DNA of 64,000 nucleotides from NCBI GenBank assembly GCA_027574665.1, contig CM050666.1, forward strand, positions 9,548,001-9,612,000, given 5' to 3'. Under the pieces are notes generated by a model. It searched no databases. It was given only the letters and a program-made list of their open reading frames with translations, and was not told where the DNA came from. This document shows, one piece after another, positions 52,722-64,000 of the stretch (the stretch's first letter is position 1; each line of letters begins with the position of its first letter). A program made the position numbers and the translations under genes. This stretch comes from Rhynochetos jubatus. Its lineage: Eukaryota > Chordata > Aves > Eurypygiformes > Rhynochetidae.

Positions 52722-52815
52722 AATTATTATCCCTATGTTGCAGATAAGCAACCAGACAAAGGATGGTTAAGTGATTTACCCCGCTGCCTGACAATCTAGC
52801 AGCAGAACTTGGTAG
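52722..52815 (+). repeat. MIR-type SINE remnant
   Basis: ATTATTATCCCTATGTTGCA then GATAAGCAACCAGACAAAGG and ATGGTTAAGTGATTTACCCC follows the MIR consensus 'attattatccccattttaca', 'gatgaggaaactgaggc' and 'aggttaagtgacttgccc' with correct spacing. The end is lost in CTAGCAGCAGAACTTGG, where MIR has 'ctagtaagtggcagagc'. This is the clearest MIR copy in the window. Confidence 0.72.
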
Positions 52816-55800
52816 CATAAACACTTTGACCTCAATAACTCCACCAATTGGCACTATTGGCATGAACACAGCCTCCCCTCCTCTCCCAGACAGTTTTTTT
52901 GAGGAGGAAGAAGAAAAGGGTTTCTAAATTATGTGTCTGCAGCGTCTGGAAAAAGAAGAAAGAAAAAACCAACAACCAACCCAACGCAGATACTACCATT
53001 GTGCTAGAGATCAACATTCTTATTCAATTCAGAAATAAAAATCTCACACATAAGTTAATTCCCTATGGAGTGACTCCCAGGTGAAAGCCAGTATCTGACA
53101 GTGAAAAAGATCATATCACTTGTTTAAATTTTATTTTAACATGTAGTTCAGCATTGGAAACAGCTAACTTTTTGGATAGGTAGAAGGGGAAGATTGACTT
53201 TTACTGATTAAATCCTAATTCTGTCAGAACAAGCTTCAAGTCACCAAGTACATCAATACTTCACTAGGAATTAACTAAGGACTCTCATTTGTATAGTTGT
53301 ATTAACAGTCTTCATTGCACAAAAGGACTAAAAAAGCCTTTCAGACTAAGCTGTGTTAGCAGATACACCTTACGCAATTACAGTACATCTCAGTAGGTCT
53401 TTAAACGGCAGGATACAGCTGATCAATGTACGTCACATGGTGCTGAATACTGCAAAAAAAGTCTCCGTTTTCTACATTCTGCAAACGAAAACAGCTGAAG
53501 CAGTAGAAATTCCCGTCATTATCAATGTAAGTTAAAGACTTTCTGCCAAAATAAATAAATAATAAGCATTAGGAAATTAAACACGTGATGCCACAGAAGG
53601 AAGCCTCTGAAATGATCAGAAATCCTATTTTGAGCCCCATTAATGGAACACAACATACATCTTGCAACAGCTTGCACTTTTTAGTTGCCTGGATCTATGA
53701 AAATAGAAGAAACATTTATTCCAGTAAGAGGCATCAGAACACAAAAACGGAAATAAGAGTAAACTGGTGATTTATGTAAATGCTTAAGGGAGTGAGGAGC
53801 ACATCGTATCAACAAGTCACTGGGATTTAGCTCTCAACTAGCTGAATCCTTGTGTGGTAATTTCTTGCAAGAGCATCTTTCTTTATTTGTGTTTACATGA
53901 CTTGAGTGGCAGCAAGCTTACTCTCTTTTTTTTTTTTTTTTACACAAAGCTGGCTCTTACCAAAAGGCATCACAGTCTGTAACATAAGAGCTCCCACGTC
54001 TGCACCCTCCAAATCCAGCCCTCATCAGCAGGATGGTTTGGAGGCATGTCCAACAGCTGCCGTTCCCAGCTCTTCAGGACCAAAAGCCTAACACGCGTGA
54101 ATGCTCCTCTTCCAGGAAGGGCAGAGCTACTGAAGGGCATGGCCTCAGGGCCTCCATCACTGCTAACTTCTTGATACAGCTCATGCTTCCTTTTTCATTT
54201 TGCAATTGAAATAATTTTTCATAAACCCAATTCTTCCCTGTGCTCTCCGTTTCAATAAACAATAACAACCAGGTATTTGTCAAATGCCCATACAACTCAC
54301 TCTATAACTTGTCTGCCTTTGGCTTTGCCTTAGGCTTATGCCTATTTGAGGTGACCCGAGGTTGCCAGACAACAATTCAGTTCCTATTAAATAACACACA
54401 CACAAAAACCCACCCTACAAAACATACTACTTTTTTTTTCACTGGGACAATGTAGACTTTATTACATCTGCTATTACAACGTGCCTATAACAATGTTCTC
54501 TAACAAGGAGCCCCAAGGTCAAATGTGTCCCTTGATCAATTTACTAGAGGTCCCTGGTGCTGCTGCTGTGGGTAGAGACTGTCTAGGGAAAAAAAATAAT
54601 CCCTTTATTCCGTTGCTTCACTGTAAGGGGAGAAAAAAAAGCTGTCACAAAGACATTTTTCTTCTCCTCCTGCTCTTGACAAGTCAGGTAAACAGGGAGG
54701 GAATATCTAGCTGCAAAGGACTATAAGAGACCAGCACTTGTACAGGCGTATAAAAACATACTGTTTGTTTACCAAGCTACTCAGTGCATGAGAATGATTC
54801 ACAACAAGGCTAAGGGGATTGGGAAGATGTCTTAGCAAAACACCTGCAAAGCTATTTTGCATGAGGACAAATAAAAGGCACTCTGGATGTGACTGTCGTG
54901 CGGTTGTCTTTATACAAGAATTTAACAGTTCAGTACGTTGCTACGGTCAAAGCACTCTAACAAGCAGCAACACTAATTCAGAGATGTTCCCGGCAACGTA
55001 GCCATCGCGTTAACCTACTCCTAGTTTGTCAGTAAAGCTGTGACTCTTTATCCATTTTTGCTCAACAGATGAGTATCGACCATTAAGTAATATGTAGAAA
55101 AGCAGATTTGATACCAGCAGACCTGCTACAGAAATCGCTCCCTGCTTGCACTCAGGCAGCCAGGAAGGAGTTAATCTCATTGGCCAAAATGGCAGAGTAC
55201 AGCTCTTACTCATGCCCGATTGCATGATGTTTGTTTCATACGTTGTGATTTATTTTCACCTCTACATGCGGGTTTTAGTCACAGACTGGCACTGACGTTA
55301 ATGGGAACTGCCCTATTCAGCCCCACAACTTGGAGTCCGTCCGCAGCTTCGGGTGCCTCCAGCTATTAGTAGACGATTCTTGGAATTGTCTTTGCTTACT
55401 CGCTATGCACTGATTGCCATCACTTCTGATTAAACATGGCAATTCCTGCAAACACGGAATGAGCAGCCCCTTTAAACGACAGCCCCCACCTCCCCCCCAA
55501 AAAAGAAAGAGTACCCTTTGCAAATGCCCTGCAATGGGTCTAAATACAGCCTGAGCTGTTCCTTACTCATGCATAACTTCATTGCTCCTGTTCCCTCCAC
55601 ACCCTGCCCAGTTGGCATGATTTGCAGAAGGGTTTTGGCAGGGACAACTGAAACACCCACACGCTGCCTGAACTAAAAAGCTTGATCCTAAAGTCCTGTT
55701 CTTTCTGAACAATAGCTAAATGAGACTTTTATTTTGATAACACAGGTCCATCTGCACTGTAGGTTTCAACCCATGAAGACCGAACTCCAACCGCATACCC

Positions 55801-58494
55801 AGATTAGGACAACTACAGTCTGAAGCATCTCACCCCACACGATGGCGAGAGAAGGCTTAAAACGTGGCAAAACTTCAACCTTTACATTTCATATGACCAG
55901 AATCAAATTGCCCCTAAATTAGCAGACTCCACCTCCAACAACCCAGACGTCACCACACACGGCATCAGCACACACCTTGGCGTGTCCAAAACCGAGACAC
56001 GAACAAAGAGCGAGTGTGGCCCGCAAGGAACAGTCACAAGCTTCTTCAAAGAGCACGCGTTCCCCACGCCGGTGCCATACCCTGAAACCATTTTAATCCA
56101 TCTTTCCCTTTAAGCAGAGACAGCACTGCCACCGACAACGATAGGACAGTGACAAAGGAGGGCTGAAATTCAGACCCAAATTGTTATTCCCCTCAGCTAG
56201 GCAGTTATGCACAAGAAACACTGCTTGTAAACACTTCTTTGTCAAACACTCAATTACAAGCTGCTTTATGAACAAAATGAGCCAGTCGCAAGGAAAGCCA
56301 GAGACGAAAATGGGGAAGCAATGTAAAATGGCACGCAGCCATTACGCCACCACGTCCCCCGGTAGCGCTCAGGGCCGTAGTGCCAGGAGAGCCGGGGCGC
56401 GTGCTGGGGAACCACTGAATTCGCTGTTCAGAACAGGGTTCAGCTTCTGTGGATCCCGACTTTGTTCTCTGCCGTAGGGACCATTTCCTATCTGGTAAGC
56501 AAAGAATAACTCTTTTTATTTTGTGTTACTGGGTTTGGCGGTAATAAAGAGGAGCACGTGTACAAATGAGGAGCAAGTTAAACACCTCAATTCAGGCAAC
56601 ACTTGTAATGTGACTCTCTTCCTTGGTGTCATTCCCGTTTACACCTCTATGAAATCGCTTCGTACGAACAGATAGAAACCTGGAGAGCATGCGTATTTTT
56701 TTCACGTTGAAGCTGCAGATGTACTCCACAGCCGCTGTACCTGAGCAGCTGATCTGGCTCCATCTTCAATCCTAAAGGACTGAGACACTAACTCCAAAAA
56801 GATACCCATGGCTGACACCACCACAAACTAATGTCAGGTTGAATCACAAAATACTGCCCTACAGCCACTCGAGAGTCTTGAGGACCAACAGAAAGACAGC
56901 TTTACAAGACCCAGCACCACCTTGCAGGGGGCTGCAATACTGCAGCACCAGAGGGCTGCGCATCACGCACTGTTATTGTAGCTGTCCTGGACAGCGTCCA
57001 CCACTTCATCCATTACCTTGTCCTTGGGTTCTTTTAGCAGTATTATTCCAGTGGATAAGGTTTCCCATGGAAAACGTTTTTTTCCTTGTTTTTACTAGTC
57101 AGTGTGAATGACTCAAACAGGGCTGTAAGAGGAAACATTAGAGAGTGCAAAGGAAAACCTATTACTAGTCTTCAACTTTGACTTGCATTGGATCTGCAGC
57201 TGAAGGAAGAATTGAGCCCGTGCTCCTTTCCCTAGTGCCGAAATCAAAGCTTTGAACGAGAAGAAAGTGGAATGGGAAGAAGGGTGAAGACAGAAGATTT
57301 GGGTTTAAATTAAAAAACCTGCACATATTTATATAATTGACTTCAGTCACTAACTTTCAGAATCCAGCAGCTACCCAAATAATAGGCTGCTTTGTAATCT
57401 CAACTCTGACTGCAAAGAAACAAAACTGAGAGGAAGCTATTAAAAAAATAAAAAGAAAAACCCTTTTGCATATAACGACAGTAAAGTTTATAGTGTAATT
57501 CATAAACTTAACATTCAAAATATCCTCCTTTTTTTTTTTAAATGAATGAATGTCAAGGCTCAGCTTCAGGAAATATTTAGAATCAATTCACAGTGCTAAC
57601 AGCTGGAAAAACCTACATACAGACAGGGCATATTTCAACTCTTGAGTTAAAAGATATATGCATACCCAACTATGCCTTAGGACTCCCTCAACCAGTAAGC
57701 TTGGAAGAGCTTTAAATCTCTCACAAACCCCTGCTGGTTTTATTTAATTCTACAGTTTCTTTTAGATAAAACATTAGAGAAAACAGCCCAGGTTTCACAG
57801 ACTGACTTTGCCAAATAAATAGTGCCATGACATTCACCTGAAGAGCAACTAGTAACCTTGCTTGAGGAACTAAAGGGAAAAAATAAGTGCTTCTTTCACC
57901 TAGGAGATGTCTTCAAAGCTAAGACGTGCTTACTCAAGCTGTGTATATTCTCAACAGCTCGTGTAAACCATCCATCAGGCAGAAGTATGAAAATTAGCTC
58001 CCTTAAGAATCCAGACGGAAAAGAGGTTGAGGGATGTGGGTAACACTGCCCGAGGCTGCAGTTTGTGAGGCGAGAGCAACTGAGAGGTGGAAAACAGCAT
58101 CATCTTTGATACGCTTCCACGAGGAAAGCCAAGTGAGCTGGACCAGTGCCATTAAATGACTTCAGGCAAAGACTGGCAACTGCCAAAGCGATTCTGCTAC
58201 AGCTCCTGGTGCACCGATCCCTGCAGTCTTGCAGAGATGGATACCCACAGCCAGCAGTAACCAAGGACAAGTTCTGCATGTTGAAACTAACAGTATCTCA
58301 TGAACAAGACATTTATTCTGCTGCAACCACAAGTGACATTGGGATGTCATTTTTATGTTTGTTTTAAATCAGCTCAGATTTAGACTGGAGCTGCACAGAT
58401 GGTTCGGTTATTATAGCGATAAGCATGCTAGAGGAAGAATGTTGTCTGTCTACATGTACTATGCTTGTTTCGCCCACATAAAAAAAATACCTGT
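52816..58494. other. Unique non-coding sequence, no gene recognised
   Basis: Mostly AT-rich with T runs at 53926-53941 and 57529-57539 and a purine-rich spot at about 52895-52965. A CpG-richer spot lies at about 56340-56410. Open frames stay under 100 codons. No mobile element or RNA gene recognised. Confidence 0.45.
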
Positions 58495-58522
58495 GATCAT
58501 CCCAAAAATTACAGGGATGATC
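58495..58522. repeat. Perfect inverted repeat, 9-bp arms
   Basis: GATCATCCC (58495-58503) and GGGATGATC (58514-58522) are exact reverse complements around a 10-base loop. It lies about 130 bp upstream of the proposed LTR start. It could be a chance hairpin or part of an older element that I cannot identify. Confidence 0.8.
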
Positions 58523-58653
58523 TTGATACGGGGCATCCTGACCTAAGAAGTTAGCTTACATTAGTGTAGTGTACAGCTTATGTTAGTCTTAATTAGCTGA
58601 TAATGGATGGAACACTGTGTTGTTTTAAGTCGCTATTCTCTGGACTTCAACCA

Positions 58654-59099
58654 TGCGGGACTGATTGTTTATAAGATGAATTATTTGACAACCTAGCAAG
58701 ACAACTATTCCACTGGCCACCTTGGCAACAAAACTTACTTTGAGGGTGTCCTGAAGTGAACTGCCTTCATTATAATACTAAAGATCAGGCCTGTAAAGCC
58801 AAGAAGACCCTAGCCCAGGTGAAGACCCCTCCCTTGAGCATGTGTATTAGCTACAACTAGATTGTGTAATCATATGCAAATTAATAACCAATCAAGAATA
58901 TACAGGAGGTATTAATATGATAAAGATGTTGTGAAATGTGTATAAAAGACAACACAGTGATGATTTCTGGTGTGCTTAATTTGTGGAAAATCCACCTAGC
59001 ACCCAGGCCTGAATAAACACAATCTCTCTCCTGAGAGTGTGAGAACTGGCTTGTTGCACACCAGGTAGTAAACCCGCTTTTCGGACAACAATCATAACA
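58654..59099 (+). mobile_element. Solo LTR of an endogenous retrovirus (fossil)
   Basis: Parts appear in LTR order on the plus strand: a TATAAAA box at 58941-58947, then a polyadenylation signal AATAAA at 59012-59017 about 70 bp downstream, then a short U5-like segment ending with CTTTTCGGACAACA. The segment around GAAAATCCACCTAGCACCCA and the gap before the AATAAA resemble ERVL/ERV3-type LTRs of birds; this family assignment is from memory and tentative. Taking the ends as TG at 58654 and CA at 59099 gives a 446-bp LTR flanked by a 5-bp direct repeat AACCA (58649-58653 and 59100-59104). An alternative pair of ends (TGTTGT at 58618, ACAACA at 59090) forms a better inverted terminal repeat but has no target duplication. 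No viral internal region or second LTR is seen, so it is a solo LTR left by recombination, probably of middle age. Confidence 0.65.
58941..58947 (+). promoter_or_regulatory. TATA box of the fossil LTR
   Basis: TATAAAA sits where the U3/R promoter would be, with the AATAAA signal following about 70 bp later. Whether it still drives transcription in the host is unknown. Confidence 0.5.
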
Positions 59100-59104
59100 A
59101 ACCA

Positions 59105-60151
59105 TACCCTACCTGCTGCCATTCAGAGCCTTTGCATTGCGCTGCAGACATTTGGTGCAAGCCCCAGCAAGGGAACACATCCCAAACCCTTGTGCAAAGC
59201 TAGCTAAAATACTAGGCAGCTAGTGCTTAAATCAAGATGGAATAATCTTTTAGACATGTCTTGTGCAAACCAGAAAAACAACTTGCAAACAGGCCATGGC
59301 TGCTTCAGCTACTTCTAGGTCCTGCGGCACCCAGGAAAAGGGGCTCTACACAGCTCATAGGACACTCAGAACGTGCCTTCTCTCAGCACCATGGAGACAT
59401 ACGAGAAAAACCTCCGGCCAAGGCTCTGAATCTCCTCAAACAGCACACACTACTAGGACTAGCAGGAGACAGAGCACCATTCAAACACGACTGTGTTCCT
59501 CAATTCGTCAACTTGCTAAAATCACGAGATACAACAGAAGTGTTCTATCTTGGTGCTTTCTCTTCTCCAAAAGCAAATATACAAATAAAACAAAAAAGAT
59601 AAGAGGAAAGAAGGAAAAGAAAGAAGACTTTGTGCATTGTATGAACGAATTAAATTCAACAGAGAAAAAGATACAAGTGGTTATAGCTTCCTGTAAATTA
59701 CTTAATGTAATTAAACCCCCTTCTCTAAATTACAAACCATTTAGCTCTTCTTTTATAACAATGTAAGCAATGACCACCACCAACCTCTTTTATAGCGTCT
59801 GATGACACATAAGTTGTTAGCAATGAAATTTCCTTTTTATTTCTCCCTTTCAAAAGAAGCCATTGTAATGAGATCCATTCACAGCTACTTCCAGAACATC
59901 AGCGAGAAGACAGGATTGCTTTGTTTCTCTTTTTTCTGCTCTTGTTTGAGCCTATATTTAAGCAAATGTGACCTAGGGTCTTTATCAGTCATCTAACCGC
60001 AGGCAGAGAAGTTAAAGGTGATCTGCAAGAGTTTTAAAACACTGTGACTGGTTTGATTCTTCACAACTTTCTTACACTGTAGCGGTGACTTCACTATTTT
60101 CCTATCACTTCAATATTCTGACCTTTTTTAACTTAGAAAACACCAGCAATG
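59105..60151. other. Unique non-coding sequence, no gene recognised
   Basis: Follows the LTR directly. A 167-codon plus frame (59263-59766) has no recognisable domain and is lysine-rich at its end because of an A-rich stretch at about 59575-59635. I see no retroviral internal sequence here that I can support. Confidence 0.42.
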
Positions 60152-60934
60152 TCAGGGCAAGCCTTCCCAGTTTCCTAGGGATGAGTCTGTGAGACGAGAG
60201 CGGCTTGCTCCAGATTGTTCCGTTATAAAACATCTGTGTGCATCTCTAGTTACAGAGGTCTGGCCACACTTCACTGGGTCTGCAGCTATGGCATCTTCTC
60301 CGATGGGGAACTGAGACGGAGACACAAAGGCCCCGAAGAGGCTGTGGTTCAGCTCTGCTAGAGGTAGCACAAGTAGTCCCAGCACAGAGAGAGCACCAGT
60401 AGCATCCAGTGCTGTAATCACCGTGCTCTCTAGACCTGCTCTAACACATGTTAAAAATGCCAGCAGCCACCTGGAGGCCTGAACACACTGCTGCTGCCCA
60501 AATGCTGTTAAGTGGGAGAGGTGAATGGGGACAGACAGGAATTTTGGATAAGAAGAGAAGCAGGGATAAAGAAAGCAGAAATCAGTGCCAAGGGTCCACT
60601 TCTGAATGCAGCAGGGTCGACAGCATACCATCCTAACAACGCTATGATCCTTAAATATAAAGCAGGGAGCAGAGTGCATGTGGCAAGACACTGCATCCCC
60701 ATCCGCACAACTACCCAACCTCTGCCTGCTTTGCCACCCGTGGCAGATCTCCCCACCCCAGCAGGAGCAAGCCCACAGCAGTAAGGTGCTGGCCCAGGTG
60801 AGCAAGCCCTGCCCGACCCAGAATGGAGTCCACACCCCCCAGATGCACTCCTCGGCTGGGCACACCAAGGAGCTGCGTGAAGAGGCAGCCGAGAGTCTCT
60901 GGAAGGATCCTGCAAGTCCTACAATAGCGGGCAC
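60152..60934 (-). other. Long unexplained open frame (260 codons)
   Basis: This is the longest uninterrupted frame in the window together with the one at 46728. The predicted product is rich in Cys, Trp, Leu and Ser, shows no domain that I recognise and no clear signal peptide at the chosen start. The plus strand also carries open frames over the same bases (60678-61172), which suggests locally low stop-codon density rather than selection. It could be a lineage-specific transcript or simple chance; I favour chance. Confidence 0.15.
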
Positions 60935-61699
60935 GAGGGGGACACATGGAGTGGCAGTATTGCCAAGTGAGGGTCAGCTACAAAAGGGGAACCCGCTGGT
61001 ACACACAAGTAAATATTTCACTACATCAGTGAGCAACACAAAGCCACATTCTCCTACATATAACACTTCCAGCAGCCAAAACACACTTTACATCACTCCA
61101 TCCAGAAAATACTATTTACAGTGCAGTAACATCCAGCACATGCTTCTGTTCCATGCTTCAGCATTAGCCTAAAAACAGTTGGATCCTCCCTCTCTGTCCT
61201 AGTATACACGGTGTCTTCAATTTATGTTTCCCTACCGCTTCTGCAGAGGGTTTTGAAATGCTGTTTTCCAGCTTAAACAAAGGCCTTCTCCTGCCATAGT
61301 TCCCAGAGGGCTTACGGCACTATTTTGCACCACTCCTGAAGCACAGCACGCTACAGAGATCAGTTACGGAAGCTGTGCTGTAGCTCTCAAAAGGTGGCTG
61401 CAAACCCACAATGAAGTTACCCGTGCCACATCCTTAATGTAAACCTTAACCGTCGAAGGTTGTACAGCACTTTAAACACTGAAGAAACTAAACAATCTGC
61501 AAAGCTCCCCCCCATTTCAGCGTGGGCTCTGCGGCCACTTCAAGAATCTCAACGAATTCTTGGATATATTTAGCAAAAACAACAGCACTTCTTTGTAATA
61601 GCAGGGTTTCATCTGGGAAATAAACATCCAGTATTTATTTACAAAGGATTTTTCCTCCTCCTGCCACTGCTGTGCTATGCCCACTGCTTCCCCTCTACT
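60935..61699. other. Unique non-coding sequence, nothing recognised
   Basis: Short overlapping frames and no repeat family. A C-rich run at about 61507-61513 is the only simple-sequence feature. Confidence 0.45.
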
Positions 61700-61860
61700 T
61701 TGATGCAGGAAACTGAATACCAAGTGCCTAACCAGGACTTAAAGCAGATTTTTAAATTAGTTCCTGACAGTGCAAACAGATTGCTATTGATTGAAATGAG
61801 GCTGATTTTAGGCCTTGGATTAGCAAACCTAATGACTAAGTACTGCATTGCCCATTTCAG
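61700..61860. promoter_or_regulatory. AT-rich block joined to a CpG patch, possible conserved element
   Basis: The stretch AAATTAGTTCCTGACAGTGC to TTGCTATTGATTGAAATGAG has the low-CpG, motif-dense look of a conserved non-coding element. It ends at CCCATTTCAG, a plausible splice acceptor, immediately before the CpG-rich patch. It lies in a 207-codon plus frame (61700-62323) without a known domain. Confidence 0.25.
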
Positions 61861-62220
61861 TGCTTTGCACCGTTGCTCCCCAGTGGGTTCCCAGGCAGCT
61901 GTGCGGGCTCCGCACTCGCAGATTAGCATGAGAGCGCGAGGGCAGGCCATCTGTGCCTGTGCAGGAAACAAGGACCTCCTCCGAACCCCCCCGGGACAGG
62001 GCCCCCCGCACTACAACCTCATTAAGAGCTTTGAAGCCAGCGGGACCATCGACATGTGCCGAAGTGAGCACGTGCTTGGAGAGGCTGTGCAGCGCCGGAG
62101 CTGCCGCCGCAGCGGAGCAGGCCTCGGCCTCCCGCCTGGGCTCGGGCTGAAGGATCAGCACGCCAACCAAGCCACCTCGCCGGCTTTCCAGAGAGCCTGG
62201 CTGGAGCGAGGGTGTGGAGA
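61861..62220. promoter_or_regulatory. CpG-island-like patch
   Basis: I count 25 CpG dinucleotides in 360 bp; the patch is clearly GC-rich, whereas flanking DNA is AT-rich with few CpGs. Stop-free frames cross it on both strands, as expected from composition. Such islands usually mark promoters or strong developmental enhancers. No TATA box, initiator or first exon can be fixed from the sequence, so transcription start and direction are unknown. Confidence 0.45.
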
Positions 62221-64000
62221 CTGCAGGCAGAGAGCATGTGCCACTTCACAGCTCAGCCCTCCTAGCCATCAGAAAGGCGTACTTCAAACTAATTGGTGTG
62301 CAGCTTTCATGTCCAAATTGTAAATTCTTGTACTTACAAAGGTAGAAATGGATCCTGGGTTTAAGCAATACATGAAGCAACGTTTTCCTGATTAAAAGAA
62401 AATTGACTTTTTTTCTTCCTTTTGCTTTGTTGTTTAGTTTCAAAGAACATTTAAATAACAATATCTGCTAACAAAAAGGGTAACATCAATTAGAAACAAA
62501 AAGAAAGGGGTTTGTATAATTTCAGTGTTCAAAAGCAGTGCAGCGCAAACACCAAAGCAGCGCACACCAAACCAAACCAATCCCCAAAACCCACATTAAA
62601 GGCAACCTTTCTCTCTTTTTTTCCTTTGCTAAGTTGGCTGCCTAGAATTCATTTGCTTTTCACCGCCCGAGATAGCGAAGGTAGCAAAATAAGTGGCAAT
62701 TATATTTAGACCCTCTTAGACACAATTCAGCTTCCAAACTCCACATTATTAAGACATGGAAGGACAGACATATCCATACCTGTCCTCTGGCCTATAGACA
62801 AAGACTTCAAAGGTTATTTTTCAGACTGGCTCTCCTACATGGCTGAGCCTCAGCTAAGCAAGGTTTCAGTCTCTGAACTCTGCGTCACTAAGCAAATGCT
62901 CTGCCTCCAACCCACCAGTGGCTTCAAAAGCACATCCAAGTTTTTGATTTACCATTTATCATTATCTGGGAAAATACAAGTAAAAATCAAGCAGCTACAT
63001 GCTCCTATTGTCTAACTGTCAGCACACACAGTGTGATGCTAAAGGAAATTTTACAGACAAGGTATTTTATTAGGCAGATGAGTTTCTAGGCTGTTTCTCC
63101 CTACCTTGGCACAAGCCCCATAGCCTTTCAGTACCACCGCCAACGCACAAAGCAGGGGCAAGGGTACGTAACTGGTCTGAAGACAAGCTATCAGTTTTCA
63201 CCTAGATGCCAGGAGAATCCATGTGCATCCTGGATGGAGAATGACTTGGTGTATCACCTTTAGCTCAGATCCTCTGTAACCCAGGGCAGAGTTCTCGTGG
63301 GGGGCAGTGGGGAGACTGTTATATTCCTCAATGGAAGTCGGATAATGAGCTGATAAGCATCACAGAAAGATCACATGAATAGGTAATCAAACATGGTAAT
63401 GTAATTTAGCAGCTCCAGTCCAGCAAGAGCCACAGCAACAATATACATTAATCATCTATAAAGCTCAGCAGTTTGACAAAGGCTGGGGCGTGAATGAGAC
63501 ACAGGAATTAACTCAGCTTTCCCTCCCTCCAGGAAGCTCTGCTGAAGTCACAGAGATGTCACACCTCCAGAGCAACACCACAGCGTTAGCTTGCTTGCCC
63601 TTTCCTCCCATGCTCCAAACCCAGCACGCTATTTCTGAGCACTAAAGACGTGCTACACCACCCTGCTCTCCCCAGCTTCTTTGAGACTCTTCCTCATCTT
63701 GGGTGATTTATACAGTGGGTGAGAAAAGGAAGGAGGAGGTGTAAGACACTCAACTTCATGACAAATGACTATCTGCAGAACAGTGTTATTAGAGCCACAT
63801 TTAACATCTAAACATATTCAATACACGGTGATGCTCCTGAGCTGACTAACCGGAGAGCTTCAGCTTAAGCTAACCTGAAGCATCAGCAACTCTTTCCTAT
63901 TAGCCCCAACCCTTCAGGAGGTCAGCCCATTTTCAGTCTAGGTACAGAAATGGCAATGGGTACTGAAGTTGAGGAAAAAACACAGCTCCACATCCAGGGT
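62221..64000. other. Unique non-coding sequence, no gene recognised
   Basis: AT-rich DNA with small frames only. A short ACCAA-type run lies near 62565-62580. No mobile element, RNA gene or exon that I can support up to the end of the window. Confidence 0.45.

Noticed and set aside
59150-59180. TTTGGTGCAAGCCCCAGC resembling a retroviral primer binding site after the LTR
   Set aside because: It lies about 50 bp beyond the LTR end instead of within a few bases, matches no tRNA 3' end well, and no internal viral sequence follows.

Overview
This window looks like non-coding DNA from a bird nuclear genome, either intergenic or inside large introns. Evidence for that: there is no recognisable protein-coding exon, no rRNA, tRNA or CRISPR array, and no bacterial gene organisation. 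Long AT-rich stretches with many TAATTA-type words alternate with short GC- and CpG-richer patches. The mobile elements I can recognise are an old CR1 LINE, several very old MIR-type SINE remnants and one avian-looking solo LTR. Turtles and crocodilians share these ancient families but usually carry far more repeats per kilobase, so a bird is the best guess. That assignment is inference.

Layout. 1-5370: unique sequence with one MIR remnant (about 3825-3942). 5371-5960: an AT-rich block that looks conserved and holds a perfect 9-bp hairpin. 6450-7990: a decayed, 5'-truncated CR1 on the minus strand; its order runs from the endonuclease/RT linker to the C-terminal end. 7995-24576: mostly unique, with conserved-looking blocks at 13185-13660 and 17570-18300, an open minus-strand stretch near 19.9 kb and a CpG-rich patch at 23.1-23.3 kb. 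24577-24682: a MIR, followed by a long AT-rich conserved-looking block to 25640. 29990-30600: the most enhancer-like block in the window. 30600-50200: unique, with a 27-bp tandem duplication, a 16-bp perfect palindrome, a possible CR1 tail and a probable MIR. 50210-52815: a conserved-looking block and two clear MIRs in opposite orientations. 58495-59104: a hairpin and then a solo LTR flanked by a candidate 5-bp target duplication. 60150-60934: the longest open frame in the window, not recognised. 61700-62220: an AT-rich block joined to the best CpG-island-like patch.

There is no operon or pathway to describe. The simplest reading is a repeat-poor regulatory stretch, such as the flank or intron of a developmentally regulated gene, where purifying selection may have kept young insertions out. 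I found no convincing sign of a new coding or defence system. Conserved blocks and weak candidate exons are flagged with low confidence because conservation cannot be measured from one sequence.
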